Source: Albibacterium sp963696875
Lineage (GTDB): Bacteria; Bacteroidota; Bacteroidia; Sphingobacteriales; Sphingobacteriaceae
Direction: 5' to 3'
Assembly (NCBI GenBank): GCA_963696875.1
Contig: CAVOLQ010000005.1
Span: forward strand, 1-64,000
DNA length: 64,000 bases
In this document: positions 26,025 to 35,390 of the stretch, in pieces
How the letters are laid out: each line of letters begins with the position of its first letter
How positions within the stretch are numbered: position 1 is the stretch's first letter
Program-made: the position numbers and the translations under genes
Notes under the pieces: generated by a model
Databases searched by the model: none
What the model was told of the DNA's origin: nothing
The model's input: only the letters and a program-made list of their open reading frames with translations

Positions 26025-27236
26025 CTACCGATGTGAGAGCACCAATAAATCCAGATCCTTTGGGGTAAGATTAAATCGGTTCCCTATATCTTTACTCGTC
26101 AAGTGCCCTTGAAAAATATATACTGCGCTTCTTACACCTGGCTTTTCCCAAATTAAGTTCATCATGCTTCCCATATCGCCCAAATCTAGTAAAATAGGCG
26201 TAAATATATTGGTGAGTGCGTAAGTTGCAGTTCTTGAAACCCGGGACGCAATATTGGGAACACAATAGTGAATGACACCATATTTCCTGAAAATAGGATT
26301 GAGGTGATTGGTTATTTCCGAAGTTTCAAAACATCCTCCTTGATCAATGCTCACATCGATTAAAACCGAATTAGGCTTCATTTTTGACACCGTTTCTTCA
26401 GTCACAAATGAAGGGCAGCGTCCATTGGTTGCTCGTATCGCACCGATTACTACATCACAGGCAATAATTGCTTTTCGCAGAACCATTGGCTGAATTACGG
26501 AAGTAAATATTCTACTTCCAATATTATTTTGAAGCCGCCTAAGCCTATAAATTGAGCTATCAAACACCTTTACCTGAGCACCCAGGGCGATCGCAGTCCT
26601 TGCGGCATATTCCCCTACCGTCCCTGCCCCTAAAATCACAATTTCCGTAGGGGGTACACCAGTTACTCCGCCCAACATCAATCCCTTTCCATCCATAACA
26701 TTGCTTAAGTATTCTGCAGCAATAAGAATGGAAGTTGCCCCCACTATTTCACTCATGGCTCGTACAACCGATAAAATATTGCCCTCGTCGCGCAAATATT
26801 CATAACTAAGTGCCGTTATGCGCTTATTCATCATGGCCTGAAGTTGCTCAAGAGTAATAAAGGTAGGCTGTTGAGATGAAAACAGAACTTGTCCGTTTTT
26901 CATCAGTTTAATTTCATCAAGGGTAGGCGGGGCTATTTTAATAATAATATCTGCCTTATAGACACTCGCTGTATCATGGACAATCTCTGCACCTTGCTCG
27001 CTATAGTGATGATCTAAAAAATTAGCTTCATTACCAGCGCCACTTTCTATTAACACTCTGTGTCCGTTTTCAACTAATACAGATACTGATAAGGGCGTTA
27101 GGGGAATTCTGTTTTCTTGAAAACTGATTTCTTTTGGGATGCCGATAAATAATTGATTTCTTTTATTTCCGACCTTCTTCAGCATCTCTTGGGGCTGCTT
27201 AAGTGCTTGATGTGCTAAATGAGAAAGTTGACTCAT
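26025..27236 (-). CDS. ald: Alanine dehydrogenase
   Basis: Interconverts alanine and pyruvate plus ammonia with NAD. 403 residues, slightly longer than usual because of about 25 extra N-terminal residues before FIGIPKEISFQENRIPLTPL. The substrate region ADIIIKIAPPTLDEI, SYEYLRDEG, the Rossmann motif VILGAGTVGEYAARTAIALG with the acidic residue in VKVFDSSIYRLRRL, and VLIDVSIDQGGCFETS are all present. In Bacteroidetes this gene regularly follows tsaE and porX, as here, for reasons not understood. Confidence 0.92.
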   Translation of the reverse strand: MSQLSHLAHQALKQPQEMLKKVGNKRNQLFIGIPKEISFQENRIPLTPLSVSVLVENGHRVLIESGAGNEANFLDHHYSEQGAEIVHDTASVYKADIIIKIAPPTLDEIKLMKNGQVLFSSQQPTFITLEQLQAMMNKRITALSYEYLRDEGNILSVVRAMSEIVGATSILIAAEYLSNVMDGKGLMLGGVTGVPPTEIVILGAGTVGEYAARTAIALGAQVKVFDSSIYRLRRLQNNIGSRIFTSVIQPMVLRKAIIACDVVIGAIRATNGRCPSFVTEETVSKMKPNSVLIDVSIDQGGCFETSEITNHLNPIFRKYGVIHYCVPNIASRVSRTATYALTNIFTPILLDLGDMGSMMNLIWEKPGVRSAVYIFQGHLTSKDIGNRFNLTPKDLDLLVLSHR

Positions 27237-27477
27237 ATTTTTTAATAAAAATAATTTAGCATTAAGTTACGTAAAAGAAATGACTTGGATTAGGTAAATG
27301 AAATTTTAACCACATAAGAACATTGTCATTAAAACTCCTTTCGACCTTGCCAAAGTTTCATATAGCTTAGAAGCAAGCTTCTAAATTTTTATCATTGTAC
27401 ATCTTAATGAAATATTAGTAAAATAAGGTAAATTTTATTGGTATACACATGTTCTACTATTTTAACGCATGAACGAC

Positions 27478-27900
27478 TTAAAATGGCAAATTTAGTTTAA
27501 TGATTCTTTCGCCCTTACTATTTGCGGTAATAGATATTGAAACAGCATTTTCTGGCAATAAGTTTTCAATTTTTTCGGCCCATTCTACAAAGCAGTAATT
27601 TCCTGAATAAAAATACTCCTCGTAACCTAAGTCGAACGCCTCTTGTTCATCCTTTAAACGATAGAAGTCAAAATGATAAATATTTCCATCTTTGCCTACA
27701 TATTCATTGACGATTGAAAAAGTGGGACTGGATACGTTCTCCTCCACACCTAATTGTTTACAAAGTTCCTTTATTAGAGTCGTCTTTCCCATCGCCATAG
27801 TGGCGTAGAACAAGAATATACGCCTGCCATCTGCTGCTTCAAGAATTTTCGCAGCAGCACTAGGCAATTCAGAAAGGCTATTTAACTTAATCTTTATCAA
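27478..27900 (-). CDS. tsaE: tRNA threonylcarbamoyladenosine biosynthesis ATPase TsaE, unusual P-loop
   Basis: Works with TsaB and TsaD to make t6A at position 37 of ANN-decoding tRNAs. 140 residues, normal length. ENVSSPTFSIVNEY, NIYHFDFYRL and FVEWAEKIENLLP are the family blocks. The P-loop reads FYATMAMGKTTLIKELC where the family has GxMGxGKTT: two of the three glycines are alanines. The Lys-Thr-Thr is kept. This may be real variation or base errors. It lies between porX upstream and ald downstream in a conserved Bacteroidetes cluster. Confidence 0.9.
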   Translation of the reverse strand: MIKIKLNSLSELPSAAAKILEAADGRRIFLFYATMAMGKTTLIKELCKQLGVEENVSSPTFSIVNEYVGKDGNIYHFDFYRLKDEQEAFDLGYEEYFYSGNYCFVEWAEKIENLLPENAVSISITANSKGERIIKLNLPF

Positions 27901-27979
27901 AAAAATATCTTTGTATCTATCGTCCTTATTGGATAGCTACAAAGATATTTAATTTTCATTGAATGCGAGCTAAAGATGG

Positions 27980-29533
27980 TTATTTTGGGCTATAAGTTAT
28001 GAAAGGAATTATCATTTCTTCCATTGATATGCCACCATGCTGAAAAGTTTCATTATAATAGTTTACAAACTGGTTGTAATTATTAGGGTATACAAAATAA
28101 GTATCTTCCTTCGCAAAGATGAAGCTGGAGCTTACATGCAGCCTTGGAAGCATGGCTTCTTGTGGATTTTTTATGTGAAAGACATCTTTCGCAATAAAGT
28201 TTAGGTTTTTACCTTGTTTGTAGCGTAGGTTGGTATTTGTATTTCTATCTCCAATGACCTTACTGGCATGTTTCACCTTTATAGTTCCATGATCTGTGGA
28301 GATAACGACTCTTACTTTCTTTTGTGAAAGCCATTTTAAAGCTTCTAGTAGAGGCGAATGCTCAAACCACGAAAGGGTTAATGAGCGGTAGGCTGCCTCA
28401 TCGTTTGCCAGCTCGCGTATCATTGCCATATCGGTTCTAGCATGGGAAAGCATATCCACGAAATTATACACCAATACATTTAAATCATTTCCCATTAAGT
28501 TAGGAAGATTTTCAACTACTTCTTTACCATGATCTAATGTCAATACCTTTTGATATGAGAATTTGCAATCTTTGCGCACAATTCGCTTGATTTGATCGGC
28601 TATAAAATCTTCCTCATGCAGATTCTTTCCGCCTTCATCTTCATCATTTTGCCACATGTCCGGATACCTCTTTTCCATATCCGAAGGCATCAAGCCACTA
28701 AATATAGCATTTCTCGCATATTGTGTAGCAGTTGGAAGTATGCTATAATAGCTGTCTTCCTCATCTAGTCGGTAATAATTTGTTAATACAGTATTGATAA
28801 CTCTCCATTGGTCATACCGAAGATTATCTATTAGGAAAAAAAAGGTGGGCTTATCAGATTCCATTTTAGGAAAGAGCTTTTGAGCAAAAAGTTGATGAGA
28901 TAATACCGGACCTTCGTCAGGATGTTTAATCCAATTAAGGTAATTATTTTCAATAAACTTCGAGAATTGGGCGTTGGCTTCCGCTTTTTGCATAGTCAAT
29001 ACTTCATGCATCCCTGCATCTTCCAATTTTTCGAGCGATAGCTCCCAATAAACTAATTTTTTATATACTTCCGCCCATTGTTCATAATCCAAGCGATCAT
29101 TAAGTGTCATTCCTAAATTTCGGAAGTCCTGTTGATAAGCAATTGATGTTTTTTCGCTAACTAGTCGTTTGTTTTCAGTCAGCCTTTTTATAGTGAGCAA
29201 TACTTGCTTTGGGTTTACAGGCTTAATGAGGTAATCGTCAATTTTTGAACCGATTGCCTCTTCCATTAAGTGCTCTTCCTCGTTCTTGGTTACCAAAACC
29301 ATGGGCACAACAGGATTAATAGTCTTTAATATTGCCAAAGTTTCTAAACCAGTTAGGCCCGGCATATTTTCGTCTAAAAACACCAAATCGTAATAAGTAT
29401 TTTTAAATGCTTCAACAGCATCGTTTCCATTAGTAACTGTTTTTACGAAATATCCTTTTTCATTAAGGAGCATAATATGAGGTTTGAGCAAATCAATTTC
29501 ATCGTCAGCCCATAATATATTCAATTCTTGCAT
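27980..29533 (-). CDS. porX: PorX: response regulator with PglZ domain, type IX secretion regulator
   Basis: A 517-residue protein with an N-terminal receiver (ILWADDEIDLLKPH with the acidic pair, phosphoacceptor Asp in YDLVFLDENMPGLTGLE, Lys in DDYLIKPVNPKQ) and a C-terminal PglZ/alkaline phosphatase-like domain with TFFFLIDNLRYDQW, DMLSHARTDMAM and VVISTDHGTIKVKHA as metal-site regions. In Porphyromonas and Flavobacterium, PorX acts with the sensor PorY to control type IX secretion; its PglZ domain is a nucleotide phosphodiesterase. The family match is clear; the sensor is not in this window. No phage-defence context, so the PglZ domain here does not point to BREX. Confidence 0.94.
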   Translation of the reverse strand: MQELNILWADDEIDLLKPHIMLLNEKGYFVKTVTNGNDAVEAFKNTYYDLVFLDENMPGLTGLETLAILKTINPVVPMVLVTKNEEEHLMEEAIGSKIDDYLIKPVNPKQVLLTIKRLTENKRLVSEKTSIAYQQDFRNLGMTLNDRLDYEQWAEVYKKLVYWELSLEKLEDAGMHEVLTMQKAEANAQFSKFIENNYLNWIKHPDEGPVLSHQLFAQKLFPKMESDKPTFFFLIDNLRYDQWRVINTVLTNYYRLDEEDSYYSILPTATQYARNAIFSGLMPSDMEKRYPDMWQNDEDEGGKNLHEEDFIADQIKRIVRKDCKFSYQKVLTLDHGKEVVENLPNLMGNDLNVLVYNFVDMLSHARTDMAMIRELANDEAAYRSLTLSWFEHSPLLEALKWLSQKKVRVVISTDHGTIKVKHASKVIGDRNTNTNLRYKQGKNLNFIAKDVFHIKNPQEAMLPRLHVSSSFIFAKEDTYFVYPNNYNQFVNYYNETFQHGGISMEEMIIPFITYSPK

Positions 29534-29671
29534 TTTATATTTTATAGTAATAAGATACGAACTTAAATAAAGTTTGTCAAAAGATTTTATTTTTAACTTT
29601 AATTAACGTTGACTTTTCACTAATCTGCCCTTCAAATTTCCATTATATGCTTGAAAATACTATCTTTCGCC

Positions 29672-30811
29672 ATGCAAACAAAACCACGTTTATTATCACT
29701 AGATGTTTTCAGGGGCGCCACAGTAGCTGCGATGATTTTGGTTAATAATCCAGGGAGTTGGGCGAACATCTACCCCCCACTTGCACATGCGAGTTGGCAT
29801 GGTTGTACCCCTACCGATTTAATTTTCCCCTTTTTCCTTTTTATTGTCGGCGTTTCAATCGCCTATGCCATGGGAAGCAAAAAGCTAGATCCTGCTACCC
29901 ATAAAAGCACACTAATAAAAGCGTTTAAAAGAGCATTAACCCTTTTTGGTTTAGGCTTGTTTCTATCCCTATTCCCAAAAGTATTCACGGATCCTATAGA
30001 AGCTTTTTCAACAGTCAGAATTCCTGGCGTCCTACAACGCATTGGAGTCGTATTCTTTATTTCATCGGTAATCTTCTTAAAAAATTCCCCAAAGAATATT
30101 TTCAAAATATTCGTCAGTCTTTTAGTTATTTATTGGGCAATGATGACTTTTATCCCTGTTCCCGGTGTTGGCTATGCAAATTTAGATAAAGAAACCAACT
30201 TAGCTGCTTGGTTTGATCGGTTGGTATTAACAGAAGCACATCTATGGAAATCGGCGAAAACATGGGACCCTGAAGGTATTTTAAGTACAGTTCCAGCAAT
30301 CTCATCTTGTTTATTTGGTGTGTTGGTAGGTGTATTTTTAAGAAGAAAAAATGTAATTGATTCGGTAAAGGTTTCATGGCTTTTCTCAATCGGCATTTTA
30401 GCTCTGCTTGCTGGCTTAGTATGGGGGCTACAGTTTCCTTTAAATAAATCATTATGGACAAGTTCTTTCGTCCTTTATACCGGGGGCTGGGCAACGATCC
30501 TTTTAAGTTTAACCTATTGGTTAATCGATATTAATGGGTATAAGAAATTTACAAAGCCCTTTGTCGTATACGGCGTCAACGCTATAACTGTCTTTTTCCT
30601 TTCAGGTTTGATGCCCCGTATTCTTAGTATGATTAAAGTAGAAATGCCTGATGGAAAAATGGTAGGATCACAAACTTGGTTTTATAACACTTTTTTGGTT
30701 CCCAATTTTTCACCTTTAAATGCATCCTTAGCTTACGCAGTACTTTTTATACTTTTTTGGTATCTAATCTTGTGGTTCATGTATAAAAGAAACATAATAA
30801 TTAAGGTTTAA
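29672..30811 (+). CDS. Membrane acyltransferase, heparan-alpha-glucosaminide N-acetyltransferase-like
   Basis: A 379-residue polytopic membrane protein with about ten hydrophobic segments. The N-terminus RLLSLDVFRGATVAAMILVN, then WHGCTPTDLIFPFFLFIVG, is the hallmark of the HGSNAT/DUF5009 family, with the His of the WHGCTPTDL stretch proposed to take part in acyl transfer in the human lysosomal enzyme. DPEGILSTVPAISSCLFGVL is a second conserved block. In bacteria the acceptor is probably a cell-envelope glycan, which is inference. The ATG at 29672 is preferred to a TTG at 29651. Confidence 0.85.
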   Translation: MQTKPRLLSLDVFRGATVAAMILVNNPGSWANIYPPLAHASWHGCTPTDLIFPFFLFIVGVSIAYAMGSKKLDPATHKSTLIKAFKRALTLFGLGLFLSLFPKVFTDPIEAFSTVRIPGVLQRIGVVFFISSVIFLKNSPKNIFKIFVSLLVIYWAMMTFIPVPGVGYANLDKETNLAAWFDRLVLTEAHLWKSAKTWDPEGILSTVPAISSCLFGVLVGVFLRRKNVIDSVKVSWLFSIGILALLAGLVWGLQFPLNKSLWTSSFVLYTGGWATILLSLTYWLIDINGYKKFTKPFVVYGVNAITVFFLSGLMPRILSMIKVEMPDGKMVGSQTWFYNTFLVPNFSPLNASLAYAVLFILFWYLILWFMYKRNIIIKV

Positions 30812-30845
30812 CACGGTTAATTAGCACCTTTGAAGAAAAATTGAG

Positions 30846-32099
30846 ATGTCATTAAATAAGAAAAAAATAATTAACGACCCCGTTTATGGCTTCATCTCCA
30901 TTCCTTCCGATTTGGTATATGATTTAATAGAGCATCCTTATTTTCAAAGATTACGCTATATCAAGCAGGTGAGTTTGACCCACTTGGTGTATCCAGGAGC
31001 TTTGCACACTCGTTTTCACCATGCTTTAGGAGCGATGCACCTAATGACGTTGGCCATTGAGACTTTAAAAGGCAAAAATATTGAAATCTCTAAAGAAGAA
31101 GAGGAGGCTGCTATAATCGCCATCTTATTGCATGATATTGGCCATGGGCCGTTCTCACATTCTTTAGAACATACCCTTGTGGAAGGGATTTCTCATGAAC
31201 ATATTTCGCATTTAATCATGAATGAGCTAAATCATGAGTTTTCGGGTCAGTTGACTTTGGCTATAGAAATATTTCAAGATCAACATCCTAAGCACTTTTT
31301 ACACCAGTTGGTTTCTAGTCAACTAGACACTGACCGAATGGATTATCTAAATCGTGACAGCTTTTTTACTGGCGTTTCTGAAGGTGTAATCAGTTTCGAT
31401 CGCATTATCAAAATGCTTAACGTTGCTAATAACCAACTGGTCGTAGAACAAAAAGGAATCTATTCTATTGAGAAATTTTTGATTGCACGTCGTTTAATGT
31501 ATTGGCAAGTGTATCTTCACAAGACCGTGGTTAGCGCCGAGCTCATGTTAATAAAAACCTTAAAGAGAGCAAAGTACCTTACCTTAAAAGGCGCAAATTT
31601 ATTTGCGACTCCGGCCTTATCCCATTTTTTAAAGAACAGCATTAATCGCTTAACCTTTGAAGAGAATCCTGCTCATCTCTATAATTTTTCTCAATTGGAT
31701 GATACTGATATCTTAGCATGCCTGAAAGTTTGGGCAAATCATGAGGATAACATTCTTTCTATGTTGTGCAAAGGAATCATGAGTAGGAATTTGAATAGAG
31801 TGGAAATGAGCAACCAGATCCCACACGGATCTTATATTTCTGAGCTTAGAAAATCGGCCATGGACAAATATAAGCTCAATGAAGCGGACACGGAATATAT
31901 CGTTTATAGTCAAACTGTTTCCAACAGTGCTTATCAAGTTGGAGAGGGAAACATTCAAATTTTAATGAAAGATGGTTCTATTCAAGACATCACATTAGCA
32001 TCTGATCTTTCAAATTTAGAGGTTTTATCCAAGAAGGTTCAAAAGCATATTGTATCATATCCTAAAGAACTTTACAATATAAAGCGAATAAATGCTTAA
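30846..32099 (+). CDS. HD-domain phosphohydrolase (dNTPase/SAMHD1-like, YwfO family)
   Basis: A 417-residue metal-dependent phosphohydrolase. The start KKKIINDPVYGFISIP is typical; the HD motif is spread over TRFHHALGAMHLM and ILLHDIGHGPFSHSLEH, with the last ligand Asp in SSQLDTDRMDYLNRDSF. Relatives include SAMHD1 and Enterococcus EF1143, which are dNTP triphosphohydrolases, so a role in nucleotide pool control is likely; the substrate is not proven by sequence. Its stop is 57 bp before lpxD, which has its own promoter. Confidence 0.88.
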   Translation: MSLNKKKIINDPVYGFISIPSDLVYDLIEHPYFQRLRYIKQVSLTHLVYPGALHTRFHHALGAMHLMTLAIETLKGKNIEISKEEEEAAIIAILLHDIGHGPFSHSLEHTLVEGISHEHISHLIMNELNHEFSGQLTLAIEIFQDQHPKHFLHQLVSSQLDTDRMDYLNRDSFFTGVSEGVISFDRIIKMLNVANNQLVVEQKGIYSIEKFLIARRLMYWQVYLHKTVVSAELMLIKTLKRAKYLTLKGANLFATPALSHFLKNSINRLTFEENPAHLYNFSQLDDTDILACLKVWANHEDNILSMLCKGIMSRNLNRVEMSNQIPHGSYISELRKSAMDKYKLNEADTEYIVYSQTVSNSAYQVGEGNIQILMKDGSIQDITLASDLSNLEVLSKKVQKHIVSYPKELYNIKRINA

Positions 32100-32122
32100 A
32101 TTCGCCGCACAATAATTAATTA

Positions 32123-32153
32123 TTTGTTAATACGTATTTAACCTATAAATTTG
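32123..32153 (+). promoter_or_regulatory. Bacteroidetes-type promoter of lpxD, probably giving a leaderless mRNA
   Basis: TTTG (32123-32126), 19 bp, TAAATTTG (32146-32153): an exact match to the Bacteroidetes -33/-7 consensus TTTG/TAnnTTTG. Only three bases separate the -7 element from the lpxD ATG at 32157, so transcription would begin at or next to the start codon. Confidence 0.7.
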
Positions 32154-32156
32154 CGA

Positions 32157-33188
32157 ATGCAGTTTACCGCTAAACAAGTCAGTGCCCTAATCAATGGAGT
32201 CGTTGAAGGCGATCCTGAAGTGACTGTATCTCAGCTCAGTAGGATTGAAGATGCCCAACAAGGTAGTATTGCTTTTTTAGCCAATCCAAAATATGAGCAA
32301 CATCTTTATACGACCCAAGCTTCCATAGTTATAATCAATCAGGACCAAGAGATTCAACGTCCTGTTAGTCCGACACTTATTCGTGTTAAAAATGCATACA
32401 GCAGCTTTTCTGTATTGTTAGAAAAATATAACCTTATCCGCTTAGATAAACAAGGCATAGAAGAGCCGAATTTTATACATCCCACTGCCAAAATCGGAAA
32501 GAACGTATATATTGGAGCCTTCGCTTATATTGGTCCAAATGTTGCTATCGGAGACGATAGCAAAATCTATCCACATAGTTATATCGGAGACAATGTAAGT
32601 ATTGGAATAAAGAGCACTCTTTATGCAGGAGCACGGATTTACTTTGATTGTGTTATTGGAAATAATGTCATTATCCATTCGGGAGCAATTATTGGAAGTG
32701 ATGGATTTGGTTTTGCACCTCAAGAAGACGGATCTTACCATAAAGTGAGTCAGATCGGTAATGTTGTAATTGAGGATCAAGTAGAAATTGGGGCGAACAC
32801 AACGATAGATCGAGCGACCATGGGATCTACATTTATTCGGAAAGGAGTAAAACTAGATAACCTTATTCAACTCGCTCATAATGTCGAGATTGGTTCAGAT
32901 ACGGTTATTGCTGCCCAAACGGGAATTTCTGGTAGTACAAAAATTGGGAAGAATGTGGTCCTAGGGGGCCAAGTCGGAATTGCAGGACATATTTCCATTG
33001 CTAATAAATCACAGATTCAAGCACAATCTGGTCTAAACCGTTCGATTGAGGAGGAAGATAAGAAATGGGCAGGAACTCCTGCTTTGCCTTATTCTACTCA
33101 AATGAGGGTTCAGGTTACACTGAGTCGTTTGCCCGCCTTAGAAAAGCGTATTTTGGAATTAGAGAAATTATTAAATAAACAGGATTAA
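32157..33188 (+). CDS. lpxD: UDP-3-O-(3-hydroxyacyl)glucosamine N-acyltransferase
   Basis: Third step of lipid A synthesis: adds the second hydroxyacyl chain from acyl-ACP. 343 residues: an N-terminal uridine-binding domain (FTAKQVSALINGVVEGDPEV), a left-handed beta-helix of hexapeptide repeats (FIHPTAKIGKNVYIGAFAYI onwards), the catalytic His in DNLIQLAHNVEIG (LAHNV), and a C-terminal helix. The start at 32157 is fixed by the promoter 3 bp upstream; a TTG at 32151 lies inside it. It heads the lpxD-lpxC/fabZ-lpxA cluster. Confidence 0.96.
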   Translation: MQFTAKQVSALINGVVEGDPEVTVSQLSRIEDAQQGSIAFLANPKYEQHLYTTQASIVIINQDQEIQRPVSPTLIRVKNAYSSFSVLLEKYNLIRLDKQGIEEPNFIHPTAKIGKNVYIGAFAYIGPNVAIGDDSKIYPHSYIGDNVSIGIKSTLYAGARIYFDCVIGNNVIIHSGAIIGSDGFGFAPQEDGSYHKVSQIGNVVIEDQVEIGANTTIDRATMGSTFIRKGVKLDNLIQLAHNVEIGSDTVIAAQTGISGSTKIGKNVVLGGQVGIAGHISIANKSQIQAQSGLNRSIEEEDKKWAGTPALPYSTQMRVQVTLSRLPALEKRILELEKLLNKQD

Positions 33189-33219
33189 CTTTTATCGCCT
33201 AGCGTTTGAGCTTAAGAGA

Positions 33220-34626
33220 ATGAATGTAAAACAAAGAACTGTAAAGAATGAGATCAGCATTTCTGGCGTGGGTTTGCATACCGGAAAATCTGCTACACTG
33301 ACCTTTAAACCAGCCCCAGAAAACCACGGCTACAAATTTAAACGAATTGACCTACAGGACAGCCCTATCATTGAAGCCGATGTAGATAATGTAACAGATA
33401 CTTCAAGAGGAACAACCATTTCTCAAAATGGAGCAAGTGTAAGTACTATTGAACATGTACTTGCAGCATTGGTAGGGATGGAAATCGACAATGTGCTCAT
33501 TGAAATTGATGGCCCAGAAATTCCCATTCTGGACGGAAGCTCTATAGAATATATCCAAGCAATTACAAAAGCGGGAATTCAGACGCAAAGCCAGACCGCG
33601 AATATTATGTAATTCCATATAATATTCATTATACAGAGCCCGACCGCAAAGTAGAAATGGTTGCCATGCCTTTGGATGATTATCGCTTTACCTGCATGAT
33701 TGATTATAACTCGCCGGTATTGGGAAGTCAGCATGCCAGCATTTCACCAATCGATGAATTTAAAAAAGAAATTGCTTCTTGCCGTACCTTTTGCTTTTTA
33801 CATGAACTTGAAATGCTAGTTGCCAATAACTTGATTAAAGGTGGCGACTTAAATAATGCAATAGTAGTGGTAGATAAAGAAGTCAGCAAGGAAGAACTAT
33901 CCTCTTTGGCCAAGCTGTTTAATCGTGAGGATATAGAAGTTGCACGCGAAGGGATATTAAATAATATTGAACTACGTCATCAAAACGAACCGGCAAGGCA
34001 TAAATTATTAGACATGATTGGCGATTTAGCCTTGATTGGAGTTCCTATAAAAGGCCATATTATGGCAGCCCGCCCAGGACATGCCGCCAATATTGCTTTT
34101 GCTAAAAAGATAAAAGCACAGATAAAAAAAGAGAGAAATCGTAAACATGTGAATGTTTACAATCCGAACGCAAAACCGGTTTACGATACCGTTCAGATTA
34201 TGAATATTTTACCGCACCGCCCTCCCTTTTTAATGGTCGATAAGATTTTGGAATTGACCCAAGAGTATGTCGTTGGAGTTAAAAATGTGACCATGAACGA
34301 GGATTTCTTTGTAGGTCATTTTCCCGGTGCCCCGGTTTTTCCCGGTGTTTTACAGATTGAAGCAATGGCACAGACAGGTGGTATTTTAGTTTTAAATACC
34401 GTTCCCGATCCCGGAAAATTACCTGACCTTATTCCTAAAAATTGAAAATGCCCGCTTTAAAGCACAGGTAAATCCGGGAGATACTTTAATTTTTAGATGT
34501 GACTTGATGACGCCTATCCGAAGAGGTATTGCACAAATGAAAGGTGTGGGAATGGTAGGAGATAAAGTTGTTGTTGAAGCCGAATTAATGGCTCAAATTG
34601 TTAAAGTAAAAGAAACTGAGGAATAA
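33220..34626 (+). CDS. lpxC: Bifunctional UDP-3-O-acyl-GlcNAc deacetylase / 3-hydroxyacyl-ACP dehydratase (LpxC-FabZ), two frameshifts
   Basis: Fusion typical of Bacteroidetes: an LpxC zinc deacetylase for lipid A joined to a FabZ dehydratase for fatty acid elongation. SISGVGLHTGKSATLTFKPA and VSTIEHVLAALVGMEIDN start LpxC; HNEPARHKLLDMIGDLALIG and IKGHIMAARPGHAAN carry zinc and catalytic residues; FabZ begins at IMNILPHRPPFLMVDKILEL and has HFPGAPVFPGVLQIEAMAQ. One base is missing near 33586-33592 (an AAA that should be AAAA) and one is extra at 34413-34414 (GG for G). After correction the frame gives QKPDREYYVIPYN and DPENYLTLFLKIENA, as in relatives, and 468 residues. LpxC is essential, so these are most likely sequence errors. 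It overlaps lpxA by one base (TAATG). Confidence 0.93.
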
Positions 34627-35390
34627 TGATTCAACCCTTAGCATATATACATCCTCAGGCGAAAATAGCCGACAATGTGGTAATTGATCCTTTTATTACG
34701 ATTCATGACAATGTAGAAATTGGCGAAGGTACCTGGATAGGCTCGAACGTAACCATCATGGATGGCGCCCGCATCGGCAAAAACTGCAAAATTTTCCCAG
34801 GAGCTGTTATTTCCGGAATTCCACAAGACTTGAAATTTGATGGTGAAGAGACCACAGCGGAAATAGGTGATTATACAACCATTCGAGAGCATGTAACTAT
34901 TAACCGGGGGACAAGGGATCGCTGGAAAACAGTCGTTGGCAAAAACTGCCTTATCCAAGCTTATAGCCATATCGCACATGATTGTATAGTTGGCGATAAT
35001 TGCATTTTCTCTAACAGCAGCACTTTGGCCGGACATATTACCGTTGGTGATTATGTAGTTTTGGCAGGAATGGTTGCTGTACATCTATTTGTTCAGGTAG
35101 GCTCACACGCTTTTATCGCTGGCGGCACGTTGGTAAGAAAGGACGTTCCACCATTTCGGTAAAAGCGGCACGCGAACCTATAGCATATGTTGGTATTATT
35201 TCCGTAAAGGATCAAGAGAGACGTGGCTATTCGTCTAATTGATCAATGATATCAAGATATTTACCGTACTTTATTCGTCAAACATAACAATTTGTCTAAA
35301 GCTATGGGAATTATTGAGACCGAATTCGCACCTACTGAAGTTCGAGATGAAATATTAGACTTTATTCGAAATTCTAACAGAGGGGTATGA
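34626..35390 (+). CDS. lpxA: Acyl-[ACP]--UDP-N-acetylglucosamine O-acyltransferase, several frameshifts near the C-terminus
   Basis: First step of lipid A synthesis. The beta-helix is intact (YIHPQAKIADNVVIDPFITI; IREHVTINRGTRDRW; the catalytic His in AYSHIAHDCIVGDN), and VAVHLFVQVGSHAFIAGGT follows. At 35154-35160 the frame breaks in VRKDVPPF and is then regained as VKAAREPIAYVGI; further indels lie near 35205-35220 (VGLRRRGY region), 35236-35241 and 35252-35259. Beyond these the family sequence resumes (IYRTLFVKHNNLSKAMGI; FAPTEVRDEILDFI) and ends at 35390. True length is about 255-262 residues. VAVHLF has Leu where relatives have Gln (HQF), possibly another base error. Confidence 0.9.

Noticed and set aside
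27980..29533. PglZ domain as a sign of a BREX-type phage defence island
   Set aside because: The domain is fused to a receiver as in PorX, and none of the BREX genes is nearby.
30150..30494. Long minus-strand frames opposite the acyltransferase gene
   Set aside because: Shadows of the plus-strand gene, without ribosome sites or family resemblance.
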